Positions 1 through 7,000 of a DNA stretch of 20,028 bases are shown in pieces (position 1 is the stretch's first letter; every line of letters starts with the position of its first letter). Origin of the DNA: CAZDBA01 sp964503615 (lineage in GTDB: Bacteria > Planctomycetota > Planctomycetia > Pirellulales > Pirellulaceae). A program made the translations under genes and the position numbers. Where the stretch lies: NCBI GenBank assembly GCA_964503615.1, contig CAZDBA010000098.1:1-20028 (forward strand), in the 5' to 3' direction. The notes below the pieces were generated by a model that made no database searches, was not told the DNA's origin, and was given only the letters and a program-made list of their open reading frames with translations.

Positions 1-26
1 GAAATATTTACACAGCTTTTGATATC

Positions 27-138
27 ACCACCCAAACGGTGGTAGGAAAACAACAGGAAATTCGTTCTCAGCGAACGTCACCAACACCCTCCCGGCAAAG
101 CTAGGAGGGTCGAAAATCGAGTGATAAGCGGGATTTTC
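27..138. other. cluster of four consecutive hairpins, non-coding
   Basis: No convincing gene lies in 1-226. The stretch holds four perfect or near-perfect inverted repeats in a row: ACCACC/GGTGGT (27-32 with 38-43), CGTTC/GAACG (63-67 with 73-77), ACCCTCC/GGAGGGT (86-92 with 104-110, whose loop can pair further through GGC/GCT), and GAAAATC/GATTTTC (112-118 with 132-138). None is followed by a clear T-tract on either strand, so a simple terminator is not supported. It lies downstream of the nitroreductase gene on the minus strand. It could be the 3' untranslated region of that gene, a structured RNA, or a copy of an interspersed palindromic repeat. The pairing is seen directly; any function is inference. 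Confidence 0.4.
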
Positions 139-226
139 AGGGAGCGAGATTTCGGGGAGAGTCTACGTGAACGGCGAATCAACTTGTGACACCAAGCCCC
201 TCCACAACGGAAACCGAAACGGAAAC

Positions 227-892
227 TCAATGAAACGAGGTAATCTGTTCCAAAGACTTTTTGGAAATCTTAGGGACGCTTGCGTTTTCAGCAGGGTAGC
301 CGACGACCAGCAACACGAACGGGCGTTCGCTTTTGGGTCGACCCAGGATTTCGTTTAGAAACTTCATCGGACTGGGAGTATGAGTCAGTGTCGCTAGGCC
401 GCTTTGGTGCAACGCAGTGATCAACATTCCCGTCGCGATTCCGGTCGATTCGTTACTGTAATACTGCTTGACGACATCACCGTCCTCACCCACCTCATGC
501 GAACGCGAAAAAATCACGACTAAATACGGCGCGGTTTCGAGAAACGGTTTGTGGGCATCAGTCCCGAATTGCTCCAAAGCGTCCAACCACGCTTGAGGAG
601 CTTTGCCACCGTAAAACTCCTGCTCTTCCTTTTCAGCCGCCTCGCGAATTCGAGATTTAATTTCCGGGTCCGAGACAACTGCAAAATGCCACGGTTGCTG
701 ATTCGCACCGTTGGGAGCGGTGCCAGCTGCGAGAATACAAGATTCGATCACTTCCCGCGCGACAGGGCGATCGGAAAAATCACGAACCGTTCGTCGTCTG
801 CGCATCAGCTCGTAAAACTGACGAGCCCGTTCGCGCATCTCTGGTTCGGGATAAGATTGAAAGTCGGCAAGAGGAATCATTTCTGGTTTCAT
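227..892 (-). CDS. nitroreductase-family flavoprotein, iodotyrosine deiodinase-like
   Basis: This predicted FMN-dependent oxidoreductase of the nitroreductase superfamily most resembles iodotyrosine deiodinase (IYD) and its bacterial homologues, which reductively remove halogen from halotyrosines. From the ATG at 892 the protein has 221 residues, close to the soluble IYD core. An Arg-rich FMN-phosphate segment (RRRRTVRDFS, about 31-40) opens the fold, followed by APNGANQQPWHF (about 59-70), a lid segment, and the C-terminal GYP...VP.....LEQI pattern of IYD. Against the human IYD lid recalled from memory, a gap-free alignment puts E90, Y94 and K115 on the three residues that grip the substrate zwitterion. 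The ATG at 892 is preferred over a GTG at 901 because an AGGTGAG Shine-Dalgarno sequence overlaps that GTG. The substrate is unproven; another nitroaromatic or quinone substrate remains possible. Confidence 0.85.
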   Translation of the reverse strand: MKPEMIPLADFQSYPEPEMRERARQFYELMRRRRTVRDFSDRPVAREVIESCILAAGTAPNGANQQPWHFAVVSDPEIKSRIREAAEKEEQEFYGGKAPQAWLDALEQFGTDAHKPFLETAPYLVVIFSRSHEVGEDGDVVKQYYSNESTGIATGMLITALHQSGLATLTHTPSPMKFLNEILGRPKSERPFVLLVVGYPAENASVPKISKKSLEQITSFH

Positions 893-896
893 GCGG

Positions 897-903
897 CTCA
901 CCT
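897..903 (-). promoter_or_regulatory. Shine-Dalgarno site that fixes the nitroreductase start
   Basis: The minus strand reads AGGTGAG, then four bases, then the ATG at 892. The alternative GTG start at 901 falls inside this motif, so the later ATG is the better start. Confidence 0.6.
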
Positions 904-1008
904 AACTAACCAACCTGATATATGACGTTCCAATTCCTGGCAGGGCGTTCGACAATCTGCTCAGAATTGCTGGGAAGAATTGCGGGGAAGGAAACTCGCT
1001 CTGGAAAA

Positions 1009-1521
1009 TTACTCAGACACGGTAATCTTCAACATTTTTACAGGCGTTACTGGTCGGCTGTTCCCGTCCGTTGGTGTTTGTTCGATCGACGTAACGACAT
1101 CCATACCGTCGACTACTTTACCAAATACAGGGTGTTTGGAAGCGCCGCTTGTCCACCAGTCAAGGTAGTCGTTGTGAACAGTGTTAATGAAAAACTGAGA
1201 TCCGCCTGAGTTGGGCCCCGAGTTCGCCATCGAAAAAGTTCCCGGCTCGTTGGAGAATTTCGCCGACTCTAAATGTTCGTCTTGGATCTTGCCACTGGGA
1301 GGCGAACCTGTACCGGCGCGGTGGCTGTGTGGGTCCTCGCTGAAAGGGCAGCCGAATTGGATCATGAACTCGTTGATCACTCGATGAAAATGCAGCCCAT
1401 CGTAAAAACCTGATTTTGCCAGATCAATAAAGTTCTGTCCCGTAATCGGCATCTCAGTAAGAAAAATTTCGGCTTTGAAACTGCCAAGAGACGTGTCGAA
1501 AACGACGGTGGGATTGGACAT
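1009..1521 (-). CDS. cyclophilin-type peptidyl-prolyl cis-trans isomerase
   Basis: The 170-residue protein is a single-domain cyclophilin that catalyses cis-trans isomerisation of proline peptide bonds during protein folding. The catalytic FHRVI motif is at 45-49 with the active-site Arg at 47. FMIQFG (52-57) and GSQFFI (107-112) carry the usual Gln and Phe residues of the proline pocket, and HPVFGKV (130-136) is the late conserved strand. Length and motif spacing match bacterial PpiA/PpiB proteins. There is no signal peptide, so it should be cytoplasmic. The gene starts with ATG at 1521 and lies about 115 bases upstream of the nitroreductase start on the same strand, so co-transcription is possible but not shown. 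The family assignment is firm; client proteins cannot be inferred. Confidence 0.95.
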   Translation of the reverse strand: MSNPTVVFDTSLGSFKAEIFLTEMPITGQNFIDLAKSGFYDGLHFHRVINEFMIQFGCPFSEDPHSHRAGTGSPPSGKIQDEHLESAKFSNEPGTFSMANSGPNSGGSQFFINTVHNDYLDWWTSGASKHPVFGKVVDGMDVVTSIEQTPTDGNSRPVTPVKMLKITVSE

Positions 1522-1708
1522 GGAAAAATCTCAGTTCTTGATTGTAATGGTGTTCGGGATTGCACTTAATCACCCCAGTCTATCGCCCGATCGTGTGATC
1601 GTTAAGTCCTAAAAACACCGCCCCGCAGAAATCAGCTGGAAACGGAAAGGGGAAAGGCAACCAACTGGTTCAATCGTGTGATCCACTTTGGACTTGGGGC
1701 CTTTTTAG

Positions 1709-1741
1709 AGAAAACACCGACACGCCATCGGTGCGTTTTCT
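1709..1741 (-). terminator. hairpin downstream of the PHA-system gene, possible terminator
   Basis: AGAAAACACCGA (1709-1720) pairs with TCGGT and GTTTTCT (1728-1732 and 1735-1741), leaving a two-base bulge and a seven-base loop. It lies about 55 bases past the stop of the PHA-system gene on the minus strand, with T-runs inside the stem but no clean T-tract after it. It may end transcription of that gene before the cyclophilin gene. The rest of 1522-1797 shows nothing recognisable. Confidence 0.45.
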
Positions 1742-1797
1742 GGGGAAGTTACGTCAACAAATTGTTAAAATCCAGAATTGACACAGCAACCTCTGAT

Positions 1798-2103
1798 CTA
1801 GCTGAGCGCTGATTCGATCTTTTGTACCAATTGAGATTCGATCATGCCTCGAAAGGGCAGGGCAGCAAAAGGGATCTTGCCCGAAACCGTTATTGCGTCT
1901 TGGCCGCTGACCATGGAGCCACTGATTGCGAACCCCATCGCCTTGAACGAAAAATCCAAATTGCCATCGTCATCCCATTCTTCGACCAAATTAGAAATCT
2001 CTCGCGGCATATCTGCCTTTGATTTCTCGCTATGTTCTTTTAAACGAGCTGAAGCTTCTTCGCGGGTCAGCTGATGTGGTACTTGAACTTTAAAATTTGC
2101 CAT
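1798..2103 (-). CDS. polyhydroxyalkanoic acid system (PHA granule) family protein
   Basis: The 101-residue protein, starting at MANFKVQVPHQL, fits the small family described as polyhydroxyalkanoic acid system or PHA-granule-region proteins. The characteristic order is visible: an N-terminal strand, a Glu/Lys-rich helix beginning TREEASARLKEH (about 13-24), a W-D-D-D-G-N turn (about 44-48), FSFKAMGFAISGSM (about 52-65), and a late IPFAALPFRGMIE segment (about 78-90). No Phe/Tyr catalytic motif or signal peptide is seen. The ATG at 2103 is chosen because the family begins near this Met; the longer open frame back to 2151 adds a Pro-rich stretch with no family match. Its role in the cell is poorly defined even in characterised relatives, and no PHA synthase gene is nearby here, so a link to PHA storage should not be assumed. 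Confidence 0.8.
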   Translation of the reverse strand: MANFKVQVPHQLTREEASARLKEHSEKSKADMPREISNLVEEWDDDGNLDFSFKAMGFAISGSMVSGQDAITVSGKIPFAALPFRGMIESQLVQKIESALS

Positions 2104-2258
2104 AGGAATGATCTTCTGAATCAGAAAAGCGAAAGGTGGGAGCGGGCACATTTCTCTTAATTAGAGCGGAAACCGCTGGAAGAGTATTACCCCGCAGGCC
2201 AGATTTGCCAAGCTAAGTTTCGATTGGAAGAACAAATAACAGCGTCACTTTACGTCCG

Positions 2259-2287
2259 TAAAACAAAAAAGCGGGCTGGTGCCCGCT
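2259..2287 (-). terminator. rho-independent terminator of the small acidic protein gene
   Basis: Read on the minus strand, AGCGGGC and GCCCGCT form a seven-pair GC-rich stem (2270-2287) around a four-base loop. It is followed at once by a T-rich tract (2261-2270, TTTTTTGTTT). It sits about 50 bases past the TAG stop of the gene at 2339-2548. This is the clearest intrinsic terminator in the window. Confidence 0.85.
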
Positions 2288-2338
2288 ATGAATTCAATAT
2301 TTGCAAAACAAAATATTCAGGACCCTAACTACTAAGGA

Positions 2339-2548
2339 CTAAACCAAAGCCTGTTCGGAATCATCAAAAGACCGACGATCACTGGGGTGCCACAAAGGCA
2401 ATCCATCTTTGGCTCGATCGGCAAGAATTTTAATCTTATCTTCCGTTCCAGGCAGAGAATTTGTTGAGTCAAATTCTTCTGGCTCGACTCCCTCTGGTTC
2501 GAAATCCCACTGCCCATTCCTGATCGCTTCCAATACTGAATCTCGCAA
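2339..2548 (-). CDS. small acidic protein with GLPLWHPSDR core, TTG start
   Basis: This 69-residue protein has no assigned function. It carries a short helix-like start (RDSVLEAIRNGQWDFEP), a Pro/Glu linker, a SLPGTEDK segment, and a C-terminal half with ILADRAKDGLPLWHPSDRR (about 41-59). I recall similar small proteins in planctomycete genomes, but have not verified that. No ATG exists in the frame. The TTG at 2548 is supported by a strong GGAGGAG Shine-Dalgarno sequence seven bases upstream. The product has no membrane segment or Cys pair. It is a self-contained transcription unit: a possible operator upstream, a strong ribosome site and a clean terminator 50 bases after the stop. Good translation signals argue that it is a real expressed gene. 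Confidence 0.75.
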   Translation of the reverse strand: MRDSVLEAIRNGQWDFEPEGVEPEEFDSTNSLPGTEDKIKILADRAKDGLPLWHPSDRRSFDDSEQALV

Positions 2549-2555
2549 CGCTAAT

Positions 2556-2562
2556 CTCCTCC
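2556..2562 (-). promoter_or_regulatory. strong Shine-Dalgarno for a TTG start
   Basis: The minus strand reads GGAGGAG, then seven bases, then TTG at 2548. It is a near-consensus site and decides the start of the small gene, which has no ATG. Confidence 0.7.
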
Positions 2563-2588
2563 AAGTTCAAGTCAGATCTTAAAACTAC

Positions 2589-2606
2589 TTACGTTTCCAT
2601 ACGTAA
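2589..2606. promoter_or_regulatory. palindrome upstream of the small gene, candidate operator
   Basis: TTACGT (2589-2594) and ACGTAA (2601-2606) form a perfect inverted repeat with a six-base spacer, 27 bases upstream of the small gene's ribosome site. Its symmetry and place fit a dimeric repressor site. No regulator is encoded next to it. The surrounding stretch 2549-2841 holds no gene. Confidence 0.3.
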
Positions 2607-2751
2607 TTTCTGGTTCCTTCCCGTTTGCCCCCGCATTAGCGCTCAAACGTTGACTCAATATCTCAATCCGGTTTTGGGTTGTCAACAGTTTTCTATAATC
2701 AATTTCAAATACGAATCTCAAAACTCTGATTCAAAAAATATGAGGAACGTT

Positions 2752-2788
2752 AAGCCCTAAGGTTCTAAATAGTTATCGCCTTAGGCTT
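2752..2788 (-). terminator. hairpin downstream of the phosphoesterase gene, possible terminator
   Basis: AAGCCCTAAGG (2752-2762) pairs with CCTTAGGCTT (2779-2788), apart from one bulged C, around a 16-base loop. It lies about 55 bases past the phosphoesterase stop on the minus strand. The nearest T-run (2733-2739 region) is more than ten bases beyond the stem, so intrinsic termination is plausible but not clear. Confidence 0.35.
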
Positions 2789-2841
2789 GAAAACTGCCCA
2801 GCAAATTTGATGCCACAAGTCACTTAACCATTGGACTTTGG

Positions 2842-3576
2842 TTATCGACCAATAGAAAGTCGGTCACCGTGCATATCATCCGTGTTTGGGTCGTTCCTGA
2901 TTTTCTTACTTGCCGTCTCTAAGTCGTAATCAACACGGTGAAAAACGATTGAGGTCCCATCAATAACCGCGTAAGCCGCGCGAGGATCTTCGTCTCGTGG
3001 TTGACCAACGGAACCGATCGTGATAATCGTTTTTTCGTCGGTCGATAATTCGTAGGGTTGGCCATTTTCAGGAACAACGAAACTCCAACTTTGCTCGGTC
3101 AGGCGAAAAAGGCCCGGTATGTGAGAGCCACCTCCAATAAACGTGTGCTCCGAAGTCTCCACACATCTATCAAGTTTCTCCCGACAGTAAACATCTTCTG
3201 GAAAGATAAAGCCACGAACGTTGCCCGGTTCCCCATGAAAAAACCGACGACCGTCGATCGCGAATTCCGCCCCGTAGGATCTTAAGATCTTATTCAATGA
3301 TTTTGAGTCGGGTGAAACGCTTAATTGATGCTTTACGTTATTGATGTAATTGTTCAACTTTGGATTCCATTGGCTTGGGTCATGGTTCAACATCGCCAAA
3401 TCAAACTCTCCCGCGACAACTGATTTCCAAGCCAAAGATCTACGTATACATTCAATAGAATCGGCGCCATAACAAACAACATCGCCCAGGCAGACAATCT
3501 CCATTTCCGGAACACGGGCCAAAACAGCTTCCAGTGCCTCGAGATTACCGTGAATATCGCTGATAAGTGCAATCAT
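2842..3576 (-). CDS. calcineurin-like metallophosphoesterase with altered active-site motifs
   Basis: The 244-residue protein has the fold and most landmarks of the YfcE/MJ0936-like calcineurin phosphoesterases. DIHGN at 7-11 supplies the first Asp and His ligands, and CLGDVVCYGADS at 29-40 supplies Asp32. It retains His114 in FFHGEP and the C-terminal IGSVGQPRDEDPRA block (187-200). Two signature motifs are changed: the usual GNHD reads GEFD (56-59), and the usual GHTH reads GGSH (149-152). In active relatives the Asn and both His residues act in metal binding or catalysis, so the enzyme may be inactive, altered or a binding protein. DNA at 3400-3411 and 3127-3129 confirms these codons, each needing several base changes. 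The gene follows addA by 70 bases on the same strand and may be its operon partner. The family call is firm; activity is doubtful. Confidence 0.85.
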   Translation of the reverse strand: MIALISDIHGNLEALEAVLARVPEMEIVCLGDVVCYGADSIECIRRSLAWKSVVAGEFDLAMLNHDPSQWNPKLNNYINNVKHQLSVSPDSKSLNKILRSYGAEFAIDGRRFFHGEPGNVRGFIFPEDVYCREKLDRCVETSEHTFIGGGSHIPGLFRLTEQSWSFVVPENGQPYELSTDEKTIITIGSVGQPRDEDPRAAYAVIDGTSIVFHRVDYDLETASKKIRNDPNTDDMHGDRLSIGR

Positions 3577-3646
3577 GAAAAATTAACGCCTCGGAAAGGA
3601 CGTGCTACTTTGACAAGCAATTCTAAATTAAAGAAGTAGCCCTGCA

Positions 3647-6600
3647 CTAAAGATCCCAAAGCCGCAGTTGAGTTCCTGGATCGTTAAGTCGTTTTGCTTT
3701 GCCTTGGAAATGAGGCTGAACATCGCTGGACTTTACCTCTTCAGATACGCCCATTTGTTTTTCGACTGGTACAACAGCACCTTTTTCTACAAAGACCAAA
3801 TAGGCGTTGATCCGTTCCTCCGCCAGCTCCGAAATTGTGGCCAACGCGTCGATGTAAGCGTTCAGTTGCGGTGAATGATGCGCAACACGATCCTTAATCG
3901 TGTCATCGTTGACTGGATCCGATTTGAAATCGATGATTTCAGCACCCAGCAAGGTATCGCCATCGGTCAGCCAGACGATCCTGTCGATAAAGCCCTCCAG
4001 AACACCATCGACGTTCTGGATTGCAAACGCTCGTTCATTCTCGACTCGCATGGTGAGTGGTTGCACTGGTTTGTAGTCAGCCGCCACCAAACGAGCTTCC
4101 ATAGTCGCTTGGTAAGTCTCACTCTTGAAAAGCCCTTGTAACGATTCGAGCTTCAGCATCTCACGAAACTCTGCAATGACCTCCGACATTTGTTCTTCGG
4201 TAACCAGCGGCGATTGTCGCTTCATCGAATCGCAAAGCGTTTCATCGTTCGGTTCACCGTCGTCCAACCAGTCGACTGTTTCAAAGCAAGCGTGCAAAAG
4301 AGTGCCGTGCTCCAGTCGCTGACGGTCCTGCTGTCGACTCAATACGCTTTGCAAGCTAAATCCGGTCCCACGAGCCAACTGCGTAGGGCTAATCCATTGA
4401 CAACCCCGTCCTGATTTTGGCTCTGTTAGGATTTTCTGTTCGCCGATCTCCTCGCACTCATCCAGATAAAACGGACGCAATTCTTCTGCCAGTTGATCGA
4501 CTGGTTTCTTGTGATTCTGATACCAATCGGCCGTTCCTGCTTCGTAGACAACCGCCTCCGGAGTGCGAGGCTGGTCTCCTGCCAACGTACCCAATAAGAC
4601 TCGCCCAAACGACTTGCCTTCATTTGGCTTGCAATCGTAAGAAACATGAATGTGCATTGCATGGACCGCTCGTGTCATGGCGACATACAGCACGCACAGC
4701 TCTTCGCGAACTTTTGACCGGTCCTCGTCTTTAAAGGCGTTCTGGAAATCGTCCGGCAGCAGCGGGTGCAACGTTTTTCTTACGTACAAACTAACCAACG
4801 AAGCTTGATCGGTCGGCTGCTCGCGATCGACAACAAACCGAGGTGGCTGATACCAATTCGTTACTGAGGGAATTGGCAGGAATACAGCATCAAACTCAAG
4901 CCCCTTTGATCCGTGTACCGTCATCACTCGGACTTTGGCTGCACTTTGGTCGGGAACTTTGGTGTCACGAATGTAAGCGACAAACTGGTCGGCTCGTAAA
5001 GTCCACGAGTCGTCATAGTCGTAGCTCAATTCGATTAACCTTTGAAGTCGAGTCAACTCGCGCTCGGTGCAATCGCTGGCCAGCACTCGAGCCAACGCTT
5101 CGACCGTAGGCCCGTAACCTTCGTCGATCAATTGCTTTCGTATTTCAGCAGCCACCGCGCCAACGCGACTGGCGTTCTCAGATCGTGACTCAGTCGATTC
5201 CGGAGCGAGCTTGAACCACTTCCCTAACGCACTATGCGAAACCAGAAAGCGAGCAACGGTGTCACCGGGATGATCGGCCAATTGTATCGCAGCCAATATC
5301 GTTTCGACGGCCGCCGAGTCGGTCAGGGTGTTTCCCCCTTCCTGACTGGCCTCAATCCCGATCTGCTGCAACCGGAAGATCGTTTCGGCCACAGTTCGGT
5401 TACTACGAGTCAAAACGCCGATCGTTCGGTCGGGGCACTTTTTGTGATACTCGGCAATTTGCCGAACCATCTGGTTAAGCATCTCGTTATTGCGAGCGCC
5501 CAATTTCTTGTAATGATTCTTGCGAAGCCTTTCATCGCATTCGGGTCCGTATTGAAGCGTGACGTGACCGGGCAATTCGGTACGACGCGTCTTATGCGCC
5601 TTGAATTGTTCGGCGGCACGGGAAAATTCCGCATTCGTTTCTTCACAATTGGTCTTCACCGAACCAAGGTTCAAAAACAGTTTATTGACCGTTTCAATCA
5701 CCTCAGGTGCAGAGCGAAAACTCTCAACCATATCTTCGTAAGGCGTCAGGTTCTCCAATTCCTGATCAACCAGGTCAAAGATCTCTGCAACGCCTCCGCG
5801 CCAGCCGTAGATCGCTTGTTTCATATCTCCAACGCAAAAGAAAGAGCGGCCCGAATTCTCTTTGGCCACCCAATGTGCAAACGGCGCGATTACCTGCCAT
5901 TGTCCGGGCGAAGTGTCTTGAAACTCATCCAGCAACAGATGCTCAATTTGCTGGTCAAGTCGAAACATCAGTCGATTGTTCGCGTCTCGTTTACCGACCA
6001 AGTTGTGAAGCGCCAAAGTCACATCATCAAAACGGAGTGCCCCCGCCTCCCGCTGTTTCCGTGCAAAGCGAGTCGCGTATTCATCGACCAATCCATAAGT
6101 CGCTTCGTTTCGCCGCTTCAAATCGAAAATTACTGCCGCGCGAATGTGGTCTGCAAAATCGTTGTAGGCCTGAACCAATTCCGGAGACCGTTTTTTCGCC
6201 CCATAGGTGCCACCGAACAAAACCCGCTTGAATTGCAAACTGTCTGCAAACTCCCCCCAGTCCTCCAGTCGCGCTAGTTCGACATCTTTGTCCTTGCGCT
6301 GCCCTTGGAGTTTTCCATTTGCGGGAGCCTGCTCCAGTGCGTCGATCAATATGGCAATCTCTTCTTTGCCCAGCATTCCGCTTGGCTGAGAAAGTTGATT
6401 CCATGCCGACTCCTTGGAATCCAGATAAATCCCGTATACATCATCGACCGTTTGTCGAATCAAGCGTGCGACCCCTCGCTGCGTTTCCCCTTTGGCCAGC
6501 AAGTGCATCATCTTGATTGCGTTTTGACTGGAAAGCATTTCCTGAATGGAAAGATCACTCAACTCGCTTAACAACTGGTTGGTTGAGATCGACCAGTCCA

Positions 6601-7000
6601 GCGGCAAAGCCAATTCGAGACTAAAACTGCGAGCGAGTCGGCTAAAAAAGGCGTCCAACGTTCCGATCTGTAATCGATGAACGCTTCGCATCAGTTTCTT
6701 CAACAATTCACGACAGCACTCCGAATTCAATTCACACTCAACGAAGCCAGACAACTCTGTAGCTTTGCTTTCATCTAACGCAGCGTCCGCCAGCCGTTGC
6801 ACGATCCGGTCCAGAATCTCGCCAGCCGCCTTCCGCGTGAATGTGGTAGCCAGAATTGAATCGCAATTGTGCCCCTGGGCAAGCAGTCGTATGTACCGAT
6901 TGGAAAGCTGAAACGTCTTTCCCGTCCCTGCCGAAGCTCGAATAATGTGGTTGGGAACGATCGGCTTGGGCGCGTTGGGACCCTGCAGTAATTCGTTCAT
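3647..7000 (-). CDS. addA: AddA-like UvrD/RecB-family helicase-nuclease
   Basis: The 1117-residue protein should be the helicase-nuclease subunit that unwinds and degrades double-strand-break ends to make 3' tails for RecA. The superfamily 1 motifs appear in order: Walker A ASAGTGKT (22-29), FTRKAA (54-59), LDAF (115-118), Walker B LLLDEFQD (355-362), VGDMKQAIYGWRG (390-402), TVHGSKGLEFD (694-704) and YVAMTRA (772-778). A C-terminal RecB-type nuclease domain follows, with His903 (GTLLH), Asp1006 (GFIDR), IDFKSD (1023-1028, Asp1024 and Lys1026) and QLNAY (1045-1049). Every motif looks intact. The ATG overlaps the addB stop as ATGA, implying translational coupling. AddA-like is preferred over RecB because an AddB-like nuclease subunit is the partner. 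A broken relative of this gene lies at 17747-17875. Confidence 0.93.
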   Translation of the reverse strand: MNELLQGPNAPKPIVPNHIIRASAGTGKTFQLSNRYIRLLAQGHNCDSILATTFTRKAAGEILDRIVQRLADAALDESKATELSGFVECELNSECCRELLKKLMRSVHRLQIGTLDAFFSRLARSFSLELALPLDWSISTNQLLSELSDLSIQEMLSSQNAIKMMHLLAKGETQRGVARLIRQTVDDVYGIYLDSKESAWNQLSQPSGMLGKEEIAILIDALEQAPANGKLQGQRKDKDVELARLEDWGEFADSLQFKRVLFGGTYGAKKRSPELVQAYNDFADHIRAAVIFDLKRRNEATYGLVDEYATRFARKQREAGALRFDDVTLALHNLVGKRDANNRLMFRLDQQIEHLLLDEFQDTSPGQWQVIAPFAHWVAKENSGRSFFCVGDMKQAIYGWRGGVAEIFDLVDQELENLTPYEDMVESFRSAPEVIETVNKLFLNLGSVKTNCEETNAEFSRAAEQFKAHKTRRTELPGHVTLQYGPECDERLRKNHYKKLGARNNEMLNQMVRQIAEYHKKCPDRTIGVLTRSNRTVAETIFRLQQIGIEASQEGGNTLTDSAAVETILAAIQLADHPGDTVARFLVSHSALGKWFKLAPESTESRSENASRVGAVAAEIRKQLIDEGYGPTVEALARVLASDCTERELTRLQRLIELSYDYDDSWTLRADQFVAYIRDTKVPDQSAAKVRVMTVHGSKGLEFDAVFLPIPSVTNWYQPPRFVVDREQPTDQASLVSLYVRKTLHPLLPDDFQNAFKDEDRSKVREELCVLYVAMTRAVHAMHIHVSYDCKPNEGKSFGRVLLGTLAGDQPRTPEAVVYEAGTADWYQNHKKPVDQLAEELRPFYLDECEEIGEQKILTEPKSGRGCQWISPTQLARGTGFSLQSVLSRQQDRQRLEHGTLLHACFETVDWLDDGEPNDETLCDSMKRQSPLVTEEQMSEVIAEFREMLKLESLQGLFKSETYQATMEARLVAADYKPVQPLTMRVENERAFAIQNVDGVLEGFIDRIVWLTDGDTLLGAEIIDFKSDPVNDDTIKDRVAHHSPQLNAYIDALATISELAEERINAYLVFVEKGAVVPVEKQMGVSEEVKSSDVQPHFQGKAKRLNDPGTQLRLWDL

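Noticed and set aside
167..358. Plus-strand frame of 63 codons overlapping the nitroreductase 3' end
   Set aside because: It has low-complexity Asn/Gly content, overlaps a solid gene on the other strand, and shows no family resemblance.
2297..2322. AT-rich inverted repeat AATATTT/AAATATT after the small gene
   Set aside because: It is short, AT-only pairing near a much stronger terminator; likely chance.
3609..3614. TTGACA resembling a -35 box between addA and the phosphoesterase gene
   Set aside because: It is on the plus strand, while both flanking genes are on the minus strand, and no matching -10 box lies at a normal distance.
5234..6277. Long plus-strand open frame of 347 codons opposite addA
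   Set aside because: It is antisense to the conserved helicase motifs of addA, has no recognisable domain and an Arg/Gln-rich composition typical of a shadow frame.
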